In this document: in pieces, positions 26,624 to 37,719 of the stretch
Numbering within the stretch: the stretch's first letter is position 1
Layout of the letters: each line of letters begins with the position of its first letter
Assembly (NCBI RefSeq): GCF_011777505.1
Contig: NZ_JAATJT010000001.1
Span: 434,001-498,000, forward strand
DNA: 64,000 bases
Direction: 5' to 3'
Origin: Gaetbulibacter sp. S0825
GTDB lineage: Bacteria; Bacteroidota; Bacteroidia; Flavobacteriales; Flavobacteriaceae
The notes under the pieces: generated by a model
What the model was told of the DNA's origin: nothing
What the model saw: only the letters and a program-made list of their open reading frames with translations
The model's database searches: none
Position numbers and translations under genes: made by a program

Positions 26624-29389
26624 ATGAGAACTATTCTAAAGATTTTTCTATTACTCTTTTGCGTATCATCCTATGCGCAAACGACTATCAAAGGTACAGT
26701 TACTGATGATAGCGGACAACCACTCCCAGGAGCCAACATCATTATTGTAGGCACCTCAACTGGTACAATGACAGATTTTGATGGCAAGTACACCTTAACA
26801 ACAAGTCAAACACCTCCTTTCACACTTCAAGTAAGTAGTGTAGGTTTTGAAACCCAAACAAAAGAGGTAACAGCAAATAACCAAGTAATTGACTTCGCTT
26901 TAAAAGAAGGGAGTGAGTTAGATGAAATTGTAATTTCTGCATCTAGAACTCCTGAGCGAATCTTTGAATCTCCTGTAACAGTTGAACGTTTTGGTTTAAA
27001 AGAAATTAAAAACACAGCATCTGCCGATTTTTACGATGGTCTAGAAAATTTAAAAGGCGTAGATGTAAATACTAATAGCTTAACATTTAAATCTATAAAC
27101 ACAAGAGGGTTTGCAACTTTTGCAAATAACCGTTTTATGCAATTGGTAGATGGAATGGATAACTCAACACCTGCATTAAACTTCCCTATTGGAAATTTAG
27201 TAGGTATGACCGAAACTGATGTTCAAAGTGTAGAATTACTACCAGGAGCATCTTCAGCATTATATGGTGCAAATGCTTTTAACGGAATTTTATTCATGAC
27301 CAGTAAAAGTCCATTCGATCATTCAGGAATTAGTGGTTATGTTAAACAAGGAATGACCTCTCAAGAAGCAACAGGCGATAACACTTATACAGATTTTGGT
27401 ATAAGAGCTGCTTATAAGTTTAGCGAAAAATTTGCTGGTAAAGTAAATTTTGCATACTTAAAAGGAACCGATTGGGGAGCAACTAGTGAGGTTGACAAAA
27501 ACTCTGATGGCGGAAACAGAGCTTCAAATATTAATTATAATGGGGTGAACGTGTATGGTGATGAAGTGGCAACCAATATTAGATCTGCTTCTGGATTAGG
27601 AATTATTCCTGATGTAGTAGTGAGTAGAACTGGATATAATGAAAGAGATTTAACCGATTTTAATGCAGAAAGTGTAAAAGCAGATTGGGGATTGTATTAT
27701 AGACCTTGGGCAACCGATTTTGAAATTTCGTATGTTGGTAAAGTAGGAACAGGAACAACTATTTATCAAGGGTTAAATAGATATAATATTAGAAACTTCT
27801 TTCAAGAACAACACAAACTAGAACTTAAAAACGACAACTTCTTTTTAAGAGGTTACGTAGTAGGTGATAATGCAGGTGATTCTTACGATATGCTATTTAC
27901 AGGAATTCAAATACTTAACTCATGGAAACCACATTCGCAATGGTTTGAAGAATATATTGGTACCTATGCAGGAATTGAGTTAAGTGGAAACCCACTTGGT
28001 TTAACTGAAGCTCAAAAACATGCTGCGGCCAGAGCTGTTGCTGAACAGGGAAGATATGAGCCTGGGACACCAGAATTTGAAGCTGCATTTAATAGAAGTA
28101 CAAATGACCCTGATTTAAAAACAGGATCTAAATTTCAAGATGCATCAAAATATTATCATGCAGATGGTAACTATAACTTTAGCCACTTAATCGATTTTGC
28201 CGATATTCAAGTTGGTGGTTCTTATAGAAGATATAGCTTGAATTCTGGAGGCACAATATATACAGACACTCCAGAAAATGGACCTATTAATTATTCTGAG
28301 TTTGGTATTTATACGCAAATTCAAAAAGAATTTGAATTCAGTGATGACTTAAGTTTAAAATTAACGGGGTCTGTTCGATATGACAAGTCTGAATTTTTTG
28401 ATGGCTTTATATCGCCACGTATTTCGGCAGGTTTAACTGTAAATGAAAATCATAATATTAGAGCCTCTGTGCAAACAGGATTTAGAAACCCAACAACTCA
28501 AGATTTATTTATTGGTTTAGATTCTGGCCAAGGATTTTTGGTAGGTTCATCACCAGACAACTTAGGGCGTTGGACAAGGGACTTACCTGTAAGTGCATCT
28601 GGACAATTATTAGGCCAACCTGCCACTATAACACAAACAGGTGCTGCGCCTTATAATAATTCATATTCTGGAGCTTCTTTACAAGCTTTTGCTGCTACTG
28701 GAAATCCAGCGGTTTTAGAAGTTGCGAATCCTGATTTAATAAAACCCGAAAAAGTATCTTCGGCTGAAGTTGGTTATAGAGGTAAAATTGATAAACTTAT
28801 TGTGGACTTAAGTGTTTACTATAATAGTTATGAAGATTTTATTTCTCAACAAGGTGTTGCCGCTCCTTTATATGGAACTGCTGGTGATGGAGGATTGTCA
28901 GTTTTAGCAATAGTCAATGGCGACTATCAAGGTTATAGCGCTTATACAAATGCAGAAGCTAAAGTTAATTCTTATGGAGGTTCAATTGGATTATCTATGA
29001 AAGTTTTTGGTGATTTTGATTTAGGTGGAAGTTATACCTATTCAAAATTAGATTTCGACCAAGATAAATACCCTGATTTTGTAACAAACTTCAATACACC
29101 AGAGCACAAGTTTAAAGCATCTTTTGGAAACACCAACTTATTTAAAAACTTTGGTTTTAATGTCGCATATAGGTTTAGTGATGATTATTTCTGGGAGGCA
29201 ACATTTGGAGACGGTATCGTTCCTGAGTACCACGTACTTGATGCGCAAATTAATTTAAAAGTGCCTAGTTTAAAATCAACGTTTAAAGCTGGAGCAACAA
29301 ACTTATTAGGAGAGGAATATTTCACAGCCTTTGGCTCTGGATTTATTGGTTCTCAATATTACATCTCATGGACAATTAACAACTTATAA
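26624..29389 (+). CDS. TonB-dependent receptor with carboxypeptidase-like regulatory domain
   Basis: Outer-membrane active transporter, 921 residues. Signal peptide 1-18 (ILKIFLLLFCVSSYAQ), carboxypeptidase-like beta-sandwich about 20-95 (GTVTDDSGQPLPGANIIIVG), a short SELDEIVISASRTPERIFESPVT TonB-box-like segment (written as SELDEIVISASRT and PERIFESPVT), plug domain about 115-230 (FVDGMDN-like LVDGMDNSTPA, ASSALYGANAFNG), then a 22-strand type barrel to the end. No SusD partner follows; instead an SGNH-hydrolase lipoprotein starts one base after the stop. The pair may take up a lipid, ester or carbohydrate released by that enzyme; this is inference. A dyad lies in the upstream region. Confidence 0.93.
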   Translation: MRTILKIFLLLFCVSSYAQTTIKGTVTDDSGQPLPGANIIIVGTSTGTMTDFDGKYTLTTSQTPPFTLQVSSVGFETQTKEVTANNQVIDFALKEGSELDEIVISASRTPERIFESPVTVERFGLKEIKNTASADFYDGLENLKGVDVNTNSLTFKSINTRGFATFANNRFMQLVDGMDNSTPALNFPIGNLVGMTETDVQSVELLPGASSALYGANAFNGILFMTSKSPFDHSGISGYVKQGMTSQEATGDNTYTDFGIRAAYKFSEKFAGKVNFAYLKGTDWGATSEVDKNSDGGNRASNINYNGVNVYGDEVATNIRSASGLGIIPDVVVSRTGYNERDLTDFNAESVKADWGLYYRPWATDFEISYVGKVGTGTTIYQGLNRYNIRNFFQEQHKLELKNDNFFLRGYVVGDNAGDSYDMLFTGIQILNSWKPHSQWFEEYIGTYAGIELSGNPLGLTEAQKHAAARAVAEQGRYEPGTPEFEAAFNRSTNDPDLKTGSKFQDASKYYHADGNYNFSHLIDFADIQVGGSYRRYSLNSGGTIYTDTPENGPINYSEFGIYTQIQKEFEFSDDLSLKLTGSVRYDKSEFFDGFISPRISAGLTVNENHNIRASVQTGFRNPTTQDLFIGLDSGQGFLVGSSPDNLGRWTRDLPVSASGQLLGQPATITQTGAAPYNNSYSGASLQAFAATGNPAVLEVANPDLIKPEKVSSAEVGYRGKIDKLIVDLSVYYNSYEDFISQQGVAAPLYGTAGDGGLSVLAIVNGDYQGYSAYTNAEAKVNSYGGSIGLSMKVFGDFDLGGSYTYSKLDFDQDKYPDFVTNFNTPEHKFKASFGNTNLFKNFGFNVAYRFSDDYFWEATFGDGIVPEYHVLDAQINLKVPSLKSTFKAGATNLLGEEYFTAFGSGFIGSQYYISWTINNL

Positions 29390-29390
29390 A

Positions 29391-30950
29391 ATGAAAACAA
29401 ATATTATGAATACTAAATATATATGGATGCTGCTAATCTGTTTAGGTTTTGTAGCATGTAACGACCCTGAAGATTATATTGATGACCCTATTGTGCCAGA
29501 TGTAGTATTGCCGCCACTAACTGCTGGAAGTGCCGATTTTTCTAAATTTGTATCCATTGGAGCTTCTTTTACCGCAGGATATAGCGATCTTGCTTTATTT
29601 AATGCTTCTCAACTAAACTCTTTTCCAAATATAATGGCAGAGCAGTTTGCTAAAGCTGGGGGCGGTTCATTTACGCAGCCAATGATGAGTGGTAATTTTG
29701 GTGGTTTAGCCATAGGAGGAACTAGAATAGCTGATCCACGGCTTGTTTTTGGTGGCGCTGTACCAGTACCATTGGAGTCTATAATTGGACCTGTTACTGT
29801 TGCTACAGATATAGCAATTAATAACCCAACTGGCCCTTTTAATAATATGGGAGTACCAGGAGCAAAAAGTTTTCATTTATTAGCTCCTGGTTATGGAAAC
29901 ATTGCTGGTGTTCTTTCGGGACAAGCTAATCCATATTTTGTACGAATGGCTTCTAGTCCTACTACAAATGTTTTGACTGATGCAATGATTCAAGGCCCTA
30001 CATTCTTCTCTTTATCTGAAGTTGGTGCATTCGATATTTTAGATTATGCAATTGCTGGTGGTTCAGGAATCGATCAAACTGGTAATTTTGATCCTAGTAC
30101 TTATGGAGGAAGTGATATAACAGACCCTAACGTTTTTGCACAAGCATTTGGTGGAATGGTCACAGCGCTTGTTTCCACAGGTGCAAATGGCGTTGTTACT
30201 AATATCCCTAATGTTACTGATTTACCACATTTTACAACTGTTCCCTACAATGCTGTCCCTTTAGATGCTGGGACTGCTAATTTAGTGAATCAAGGCTATG
30301 CTGCATACAATGGTGGGCTTCAACAAGCATTTGCAGCATTAGCTGGAACTGGATTATTTCCTCAAGAAGAATTAGATAGAAGAACCATCAATTTTGTTGA
30401 AGGTCAAAACGCTGTAGTTATTGTTGATGAGGATCTTACAGATTTAGGTGCTATTAATCCAGCTTTCGCAGCTTTGCCTAAATACAGACAGGCTACGGCT
30501 GAAGATTTATTAGTGCTGTTAAGTTTAAACTTTATTGGCACTACCGTAGGAGGAAATCCTTTGTTAATTAACGGAGTTAGTGTTCCATTGGCAGATCAAT
30601 GGGTGTTGACACCTGAAGAACAGTCTATTATTCAAGCCGCTACAGATAACTTCAATGCAACAATTTCAGGTGTTGCCTCTGCAAATGGCCTTGCTCTTGT
30701 GGATTTAAATCAAATTTTAAATCAAGCTACTACAACAGGCATTCCATTTGATGACTATACTTTAACTGGGGAATTTGTTACAGGTGGAATTTTCAGTTTA
30801 GATGGAATACATCTTAGTGCCAGAGGAAGTGCACTATTGGCGAATAAATTTTTAGAAGCTATTGATGCAACTTATGGGTCAAATTTTGTAGCCTCTGGAA
30901 GTGTAGCAAAAGCAATTGATTATAACGTCACGTATTCCCCTGGATTATAA
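29391..30950 (+). CDS. SGNH/GDSL-type hydrolase lipoprotein
   Basis: 519 residues from the ATG at 29391 (29406 is equally possible). Lipoprotein signal with FVACN (Cys23). Block I is VSIGASFTAGYSD (Ser59, with GAS in place of GDS) and block V is LDGIHLSARG (Asp471, His474), giving the Ser-Asp-His set of SGNH esterases. The long middle region is Gly/Ala/Pro-rich and beta-like (NNPTGPFNNMGVPGAKSFHL). It lies one base after the TonB receptor gene and ends in a strong terminator, so receptor and esterase are one operon. Likely an outer-membrane lipase or esterase; substrate unknown. Confidence 0.85.
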   Translation: MKTNIMNTKYIWMLLICLGFVACNDPEDYIDDPIVPDVVLPPLTAGSADFSKFVSIGASFTAGYSDLALFNASQLNSFPNIMAEQFAKAGGGSFTQPMMSGNFGGLAIGGTRIADPRLVFGGAVPVPLESIIGPVTVATDIAINNPTGPFNNMGVPGAKSFHLLAPGYGNIAGVLSGQANPYFVRMASSPTTNVLTDAMIQGPTFFSLSEVGAFDILDYAIAGGSGIDQTGNFDPSTYGGSDITDPNVFAQAFGGMVTALVSTGANGVVTNIPNVTDLPHFTTVPYNAVPLDAGTANLVNQGYAAYNGGLQQAFAALAGTGLFPQEELDRRTINFVEGQNAVVIVDEDLTDLGAINPAFAALPKYRQATAEDLLVLLSLNFIGTTVGGNPLLINGVSVPLADQWVLTPEEQSIIQAATDNFNATISGVASANGLALVDLNQILNQATTTGIPFDDYTLTGEFVTGGIFSLDGIHLSARGSALLANKFLEAIDATYGSNFVASGSVAKAIDYNVTYSPGL

Positions 30951-30975
30951 TAAAAAGTTCATTTTACAAATAATT

Positions 30976-31008
30976 AAAACCCAGAATTTTGTTCTGGGTT
31001 TTTTCTTT
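30976..31008 (+). terminator. intrinsic terminator after the SGNH hydrolase gene
   Basis: Perfect 11-bp stem (30976-30986 with 30992-31002, core AACCCAGAA), 5-base loop, followed by a T-rich tract. It separates the receptor-esterase operon from atpD. Confidence 0.9.
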
Positions 31009-31075
31009 TCTAATTAAACATTTTAGTGCTCTTTTTCTAACATTAAAAAACTTGTTTTTTTTGATACTATTTATA

Positions 31076-31133
31076 TATGGTTTTTTAATAAAAACTCATA
31101 TATTTGCAGCGCGAAAAACAGCTTGTTTTTTCG
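31076..31133 (+). promoter_or_regulatory. atpD promoter and 5' leader hairpin
   Basis: TATATTTG at 31099-31106 is a perfect -7 element, and TATG (31076-31079) sits at the -33 position with 19-base spacing. Just after it CGAAAAACA (31112-31120) pairs with TGTTTTTTCG (31124-31133), leaving one T bulged, so the mRNA would begin with a hairpin, which may protect the 5' end of this abundant message. Confidence 0.6.
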
Positions 31134-31145
31134 GTTAAAATTTAA

Positions 31146-32678
<1,533 letters not shown>

Positions 32679-32695
32679 TTTAATATAATTAAAGA

Positions 32696-32971
32696 ATGCA
32701 TTTAGAAATTGTAACACCAGAAGCCACTTTATATAGTGGAGAAGTAGAATCGGTTGCTGTTCCAGGAGTGAACGGCGAATTTGAAATGCTAAAAGATCAC
32801 GCGCCAATTGTTTCTTTGCTTAAAGAAGGACATGTAAAGGTGTATGGTGATATTCAACTTGATGAAGAGGTTGAAGATAAATTCACTAAAGCTGATAAAG
32901 GTGTTTGGTTGGCAATAAATTCAGGAACTATTGAAATGAATGATAATAAAATTATAGTTCTAGCGGACTAA
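32696..32971 (+). CDS. atpC: F1Fo ATP synthase subunit epsilon (short form)
   Basis: 91 residues covering only the N-terminal beta-sandwich domain (LEIVTPEATLYSGEVESVAVPGVNGEFEML, given here as LEIVTPEATLYSGEVESV and PGVNGEFEML). The C-terminal two-helix inhibitory domain of E. coli epsilon (about 135-140 residues in total) is missing. A rho-independent terminator follows 20 bases after the stop, so the short form is the natural end of the gene. Loss of the helices implies that inhibition by the epsilon C-terminus does not operate here (inference). Confidence 0.94.
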   Translation: MHLEIVTPEATLYSGEVESVAVPGVNGEFEMLKDHAPIVSLLKEGHVKVYGDIQLDEEVEDKFTKADKGVWLAINSGTIEMNDNKIIVLAD

Positions 32972-32991
32972 GTTTTATTAACTCAAAATAC

Positions 32992-33022
32992 AAAAGGCGA
33001 AACTATATGTTTCGCCTTTTTC
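32992..33022. terminator. bidirectional terminator between atpC and the convergent acyltransferase gene
   Basis: An 11-bp stem AAAAGGCGAAA (32992-33002) with TTTCGCCTTTT (33010-33020), extended by a C-G pair at 33003/33009. A-tract and T-tract flank it on both sides, so it can stop transcription from both directions. Confidence 0.88.
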
Positions 33023-33026
33023 TTTA

Positions 33027-34130
33027 TTAAACTTTAATAAAAATCTTCTTTCTATATAATACGTTTGCTAACCACAAATAAAATCCTATCACAACTAAAG
33101 CGTACAGAAAAGAAGAGAGTTTGCTACTTAAAAAATCGTATGTAAAAAAGTTTTCATATAGCCAAGAGTGGATTCTTTGGTTTTCACCAACTTTAATTAG
33201 ATAAAATGTTTTAGCAATAAAACCCGATACGAAGAAAATCGTAATTGCATTCATTCCAACTTGCTTAAAAACAGCTCCAAATTTAATCTGTTTAATATCT
33301 TGCAAATAATAAATAATAGCCAAGATTAAAGTTGCCCAACCACTAGTAACCAATACAAAACTACTGCTCCAAATTGCCTTGTTTAATGGAAACCACAAGC
33401 TCCACACGTAACCAGTAATTAATAGGATAGCAGAAATAGCAATTAAGTTCTTAACTAAATTATTCTTAGCACTCGTTAATATTCTACCAATCAAAATACC
33501 AGAAATACAGGTTGCTATAGCTGGTAAAGAACTCATAAGCCCTTCAGGGTCATAATCATTTTTCCACATATGTTCGCCAAGAATGCTTGAGTCAATGTAC
33601 ATTGCCCAATTATTTGCCGCTCTATCAAAAGTAGGACTAATCCCTTCTGGGTTGGGCAATGGTACAAAACCTAAAAGCAGCCAATAACCAATTAAAATTG
33701 TCATTCCTATTGCAAATAAAGTTTTCCAATTACAATTCAAATATAAAATAGCTGAAAAGAAAAATACAAACCCTATTCGTTGCAAAACTCCTGGAATTCT
33801 CACAACTTCTAAGTCTCTAAAAAAAGGGAAATAGGGTAAAAACCATGCAAGAAAAAAGCCCAAGCCAAATAGCTTTAAACTCCTAATAATTATCTTTTTA
33901 TAAGTAGACGTATTCTTAGGTTTGTTTCTATAAGCCAAATGAATAGAAATGCCAACAATAAATAAAAAGAAAGGGAAAATTAAATCGGTTGGTGTTAATC
34001 CATGCCATTCGGCATGAAGTAAAGGTGCATACACATGACTCCAAGTTCCTGGATTGTTTACCAAAATCATAGCGACTATGGTTAATCCACGTAACAAATC
34101 GACAGATTCAACTCTATTACTCAAAACCAA
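33027..34130 (-). CDS. HGSNAT/NagX-type membrane acyltransferase (DUF5009-like)
   Basis: 367 residues with about 10 membrane segments. The N-terminus NRVESVDLLRGLTIVAMILVNNPG followed by HAEWHGLTPTDLIFPFFLFIVG is characteristic of the heparan-alpha-glucosaminide N-acetyltransferase-like family; His in HAEWHGL corresponds to the acetyl-carrying His of human HGSNAT. Such bacterial proteins move acetyl groups across the inner membrane to sugars (NagX has been proposed to act on amino sugars). Starts one base after the stop of the symporter gene upstream, so both work together, perhaps on uptake and modification of a sugar. Confidence 0.85.
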   Translation of the reverse strand: MVLSNRVESVDLLRGLTIVAMILVNNPGTWSHVYAPLLHAEWHGLTPTDLIFPFFLFIVGISIHLAYRNKPKNTSTYKKIIIRSLKLFGLGFFLAWFLPYFPFFRDLEVVRIPGVLQRIGFVFFFSAILYLNCNWKTLFAIGMTILIGYWLLLGFVPLPNPEGISPTFDRAANNWAMYIDSSILGEHMWKNDYDPEGLMSSLPAIATCISGILIGRILTSAKNNLVKNLIAISAILLITGYVWSLWFPLNKAIWSSSFVLVTSGWATLILAIIYYLQDIKQIKFGAVFKQVGMNAITIFFVSGFIAKTFYLIKVGENQRIHSWLYENFFTYDFLSSKLSSFLYALVVIGFYLWLANVLYRKKIFIKV

Positions 34131-34131
34131 C

Positions 34132-35943
34132 TTATAAGATGTTTGCCTTAATTTTTTTCCAAAGCTTAACTAGAAAATATGCTGAAACCAATGCTAACGC
34201 TGACAATGCCAAAGCACTAGTATATTCACCATAAATGAAGTGACCTGTAGCGAACATGACACTATAAATCAACACACAGCCAACTAACATAGCTATAATA
34301 CCAGATGGTACACTCCAACCTTCATTAGAATCAACTACTTCAATATTTTCAGCACGTGCTTCATTAACCACTTTGTTCCATCCTGGACCTCCTGGTTGGA
34401 TTTTCTTATAAAACTGCTGAAGCACTTCTTTGCTTTCAGGCTGTGTTAAATACGTTACAGCAATCCAAACTATGGAAGTTACTAAAACTATAAACGGAAA
34501 TTTTGCCCAAGAAGGCATAAGTGCATCATTTCCAAACAGCGTTTCCCCCAAAGAAGTAAATGTGATTAATATAGATACAAACCCAGAAACAAACATGGCA
34601 GAAATTTCACTCCATGCATTAATACGCCACCAAAACCAGCGCAAAATAAATATGAGTCCTGTTCCTGCTCCAAACATTAAAATAATATCAAATAACTGTA
34701 ATGCGTTTTGCAAAACGAGGGCGAATAATGCACTAAAAACCATTAATAATACTGTTGAAATTCTACCAACTGCTACTAATCGCTTTTCTGTAGCGTTTTT
34801 ATTTATTTGTTGTCTGTAGAAATCGTTTACTATATATGAACTTCCCCAATTTAAATGCGTGGAAATGGTACTCATATAGGCAGCAACTAATGACGCTAAT
34901 ACCAAACCTAATAAGCCACTAGGCAGCTTAGTTAACATAGCTGAATAAGCCAAATCATGTCCAAGTTTGTCTTCAGCTACATTTGGGAATGCCTCTTGAA
35001 TACTAGCTATATCTGGGAAAATAACAAGTGATGCTAATGCCACAATTATCCAAGGCCATGGGCGTAAAGCATAGTGCATAATATTGAAGAAAAAAGTAGC
35101 TCCAATAGCATGATTTTCATCTTTGGCTGCTAACATTCGTTGTGCAATATAACCTCCCCCTCCTGGTTCAGCTCCTGGATACCAGCTACTCCACCATTGG
35201 ACCGCTAACGGAATAATAAGCAAAGTAATGAGTGCTTCTGTATTACTAAAATCTGGTAAAATATTTAGCTTATCTGCTACATTTTCATGTTGAAGCAAAC
35301 TTTCTAATCCCCCTATTTCTGGTAATCCAACTAAATAATATGCTGCTCCAATAGCTCCTGCCATTGCAGTAAAAAAAAGAATAAAATCTGTATAAACAAC
35401 ACCTTTAAAACCGCCTAAAGCACTAAAAATAACCGTAATAACACCAGCGTATAGAACTGTTTCTATTGGCTCAAGACCAAGCATAACACTTCCTATTTTA
35501 ATGGCTGCTAATGTTACGCCAGCCATGGCTAAAATATTGAATATTACACCTAAATAAACGGCTCTAAAGCTCCTTAAAAAACGAGCTGGAGCACCTCCAT
35601 AGCGTAACTCATAAAACTCAATATCTGTGTTTACTTTAGACTTTCTCCATAACTTTGCATAAACAAAAACAGTCAATAATCCAGTAATTAAAAACGCCCA
35701 CCAAACCCAATTACCAGAAACACCATTATTACGTACAATATCTGTAACTAAATTTGGTGTATCTGTAGAAAATGTTGTTGCTACCATAGAAACACCCAGT
35801 AACCACCAAGGCATACTTCTTCCTGATAAAAAATATTCGGCTGAACTTTTCCCTGACTGTTTTGAAACATAAATTCCTATAAAAAGGGTAATAGCAAAAA
35901 ATAATATGATAAGAGAAATATCTAATGTGGAGAGATCTACCAT
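34132..35943 (-). CDS. sodium/solute symporter (SSS family)
   Basis: 603 residues, about 13-14 membrane helices of the LeuT-fold SSS family. The N-terminus (SAEYFLSGRSMPWWLLGVSMVATTFSTDTPNLVTD in parts: SAEYFLSGRSMPWWLLG, SMVATTFSTDTP) and the FGAGTGLIFILRWFWWRINAWSE region match the subgroup that carries sugars or related organic solutes in Bacteroidota. The partner acyltransferase gene follows after one base. Substrate not readable from sequence. Confidence 0.9.
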   Translation of the reverse strand: MVDLSTLDISLIILFFAITLFIGIYVSKQSGKSSAEYFLSGRSMPWWLLGVSMVATTFSTDTPNLVTDIVRNNGVSGNWVWWAFLITGLLTVFVYAKLWRKSKVNTDIEFYELRYGGAPARFLRSFRAVYLGVIFNILAMAGVTLAAIKIGSVMLGLEPIETVLYAGVITVIFSALGGFKGVVYTDFILFFTAMAGAIGAAYYLVGLPEIGGLESLLQHENVADKLNILPDFSNTEALITLLIIPLAVQWWSSWYPGAEPGGGGYIAQRMLAAKDENHAIGATFFFNIMHYALRPWPWIIVALASLVIFPDIASIQEAFPNVAEDKLGHDLAYSAMLTKLPSGLLGLVLASLVAAYMSTISTHLNWGSSYIVNDFYRQQINKNATEKRLVAVGRISTVLLMVFSALFALVLQNALQLFDIILMFGAGTGLIFILRWFWWRINAWSEISAMFVSGFVSILITFTSLGETLFGNDALMPSWAKFPFIVLVTSIVWIAVTYLTQPESKEVLQQFYKKIQPGGPGWNKVVNEARAENIEVVDSNEGWSVPSGIIAMLVGCVLIYSVMFATGHFIYGEYTSALALSALALVSAYFLVKLWKKIKANIL

Positions 35944-35973
35944 GTGTAGTATTAATTAAAATTTTAGCCTAAG

Positions 35974-36411
35974 TTATACTTTTTTAATCACATTAGTTAC
36001 AATTCCCCAAATAACAAATTGATTGTCTTGGGTTATTTTAATAGGTTTATAATTATCGTTTTCTGGTTGAAGCCAAACACCATCGCTTTCTACTTTTAAT
36101 CGCTTAACTGTAAACTCGCCATCTAAAAAGCAAACAGCAATTTTATTATGTTCAGGTTCTAGGCTTCTATCTATAATTAATAAGTCATTATCATTTAAAC
36201 CTGCGTTAATCATAGACTGCCCACTTACACGTGCAAAAAAAGTTGATTCCTTATTTTTAATAAGCACTTCATCTAAAGATAACCGTTCTTGTTTAAAATC
36301 TTCGGCAGGTGATGGAAATCCAGCGGAAATTCCAGTATCTACTAATATTGCACCTAAACTATCTGTTTTTTGAGGTGTGAAAAAGGTTAAATTTTGAATT
36401 AATTTTGTCAT
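35974..36411 (-). CDS. umuD: UmuD-like S24 autoprotease
   Basis: 145 residues. SOS-type self-cleaving accessory subunit of DNA polymerase V. Catalytic dyad Ser66 (VSGQSMINAG) and Lys103 (GEFTVKRL); the cleavage site is likely Ala30-Gly31 in GISAGFPSPAED. Only about 30 residues precede the cleavage site and no helix-turn-helix domain is present, which separates it from LexA. Its ATG overlaps the umuC stop by one base (TAATG), so it is translated after umuC, the reverse of the E. coli order. Confidence 0.93.
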   Translation of the reverse strand: MTKLIQNLTFFTPQKTDSLGAILVDTGISAGFPSPAEDFKQERLSLDEVLIKNKESTFFARVSGQSMINAGLNDNDLLIIDRSLEPEHNKIAVCFLDGEFTVKRLKVESDGVWLQPENDNYKPIKITQDNQFVIWGIVTNVIKKV

Positions 36412-37667
36412 TATCTTACTTTAATAATTTCATTAATATCTGTTGTATATCTTGGCGATAGTCGTTCTTGGCGCATTTTCCATGTACGTTCTAAATCTTG
36501 ATTCCCAAGTTTTATTTTATAATCTTTATATCGCTTGTTAATGCTATCAATCGCTGTCATTAAAGATTTGTGCTTAGGATTCTCATGTTCAAACAAGTGT
36601 AATTGGTGATTGTTATTAGGGACTAATCCCGTTACAATAACGCCTGCTCGTTTATATTTTATACCTTCTTTAAAAATTGATGTCACAGTCTCTACTGCAT
36701 ATTTACATATAGTAAGAGTTGAATCTGTAGGGTATGATAGTTTTACTACTCTACTAGCACGATGTTGCTCTAGCTCTTTTTTATGTCTATCACTGCTTAA
36801 AATAACAATAATCATGTGACAGCTAGATTCTTGTTTGCGTAGTTTTTCGGCACAACTCGTTGCAAAGGTTGAGACACGTTCCTTTATATTATCAATATCT
36901 GAAAATGTATATTCAAAACTTCGGGTTGTAGCAATGGCTCGTTTTGTTTTAATCTCGTCTAGTTTTAACGTAGGGATCCCTTCTAAATCTTTTTTAAGTT
37001 TCCACTCAGTTATTGAGAAATTTTTGCGAACCCACTCATCCGATAGCTGTACAAAATCAAATGCTGTTTTACAGTTTTTTAAAGCTAATCTTTTTTGTAG
37101 TCCTCTACCAATTCCCCAAACATCTTGCAATTTAATCCATTTTAAGGCTTTTATTCGTTTTTCTTCAGAATCTATTACATAGACACCCTTAGTTTCATTT
37201 GGAAACTTTCTCGCAATTTTATTAGCTACTTTACTCAATGCTTTTGTTGGAGCTACGCCAACACACGTTGGAATTCCAGTCCATTTTAAAATACGATGCC
37301 TTATTTGACTTCCATAGTCATTAAAATTATAGGTGTCAAACCCTTTAAATTCTAAAAATGCTTCATCAATGCTATACACCTCAACATCTGGTGTATATTG
37401 TTGTAAAATTGACATAACACGACTACTCATGTCTCCATACAAGGGGTAGTTAGATGATAATACTTTTATATTGTTTGCTTTACAGAATCCTTCCCATTTA
37501 AAAATTGGTGCTCCAAATGGTAATTGTAATGTCTTGGCTTCGTCACTCATAGAAATAACACAACCATCATTATTGCTTAAAATAGCAACAGGTTTTTCGC
37601 GTAAATTAGGATTAAAAACGCGTTCACAGGAGGCATAAAAATTATTACAATCAACTAAAGCAAACAT
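36411..37667 (-). CDS. umuC: Y-family DNA polymerase V catalytic subunit UmuC
   Basis: 418 residues. Error-prone translesion polymerase. Catalytic acidic residues are in ALVDCNNFYASCERVF (Asp6) and VYSIDEAFLEF (Asp-Glu near 103-104). The thumb and little-finger domains follow (CVGVAPTKALSKVANKIAR; TRSFEYTFSDIDNIKERV). It heads the two-gene operon with umuD. The minus-strand sequence just upstream has TACCTTTA (37673-37680) as a possible -7 element only 5 bases before the ATG; I see no recognisable LexA box. Confidence 0.95.
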   Translation of the reverse strand: MFALVDCNNFYASCERVFNPNLREKPVAILSNNDGCVISMSDEAKTLQLPFGAPIFKWEGFCKANNIKVLSSNYPLYGDMSSRVMSILQQYTPDVEVYSIDEAFLEFKGFDTYNFNDYGSQIRHRILKWTGIPTCVGVAPTKALSKVANKIARKFPNETKGVYVIDSEEKRIKALKWIKLQDVWGIGRGLQKRLALKNCKTAFDFVQLSDEWVRKNFSITEWKLKKDLEGIPTLKLDEIKTKRAIATTRSFEYTFSDIDNIKERVSTFATSCAEKLRKQESSCHMIIVILSSDRHKKELEQHRASRVVKLSYPTDSTLTICKYAVETVTSIFKEGIKYKRAGVIVTGLVPNNNHQLHLFEHENPKHKSLMTAIDSINKRYKDYKIKLGNQDLERTWKMRQERLSPRYTTDINEIIKVR

Positions 37668-37719
37668 GTTTATAAAGGTACATATTTGCTTTAGTTTTTA
37701 ATAGAAAGAGATTCTTAAA

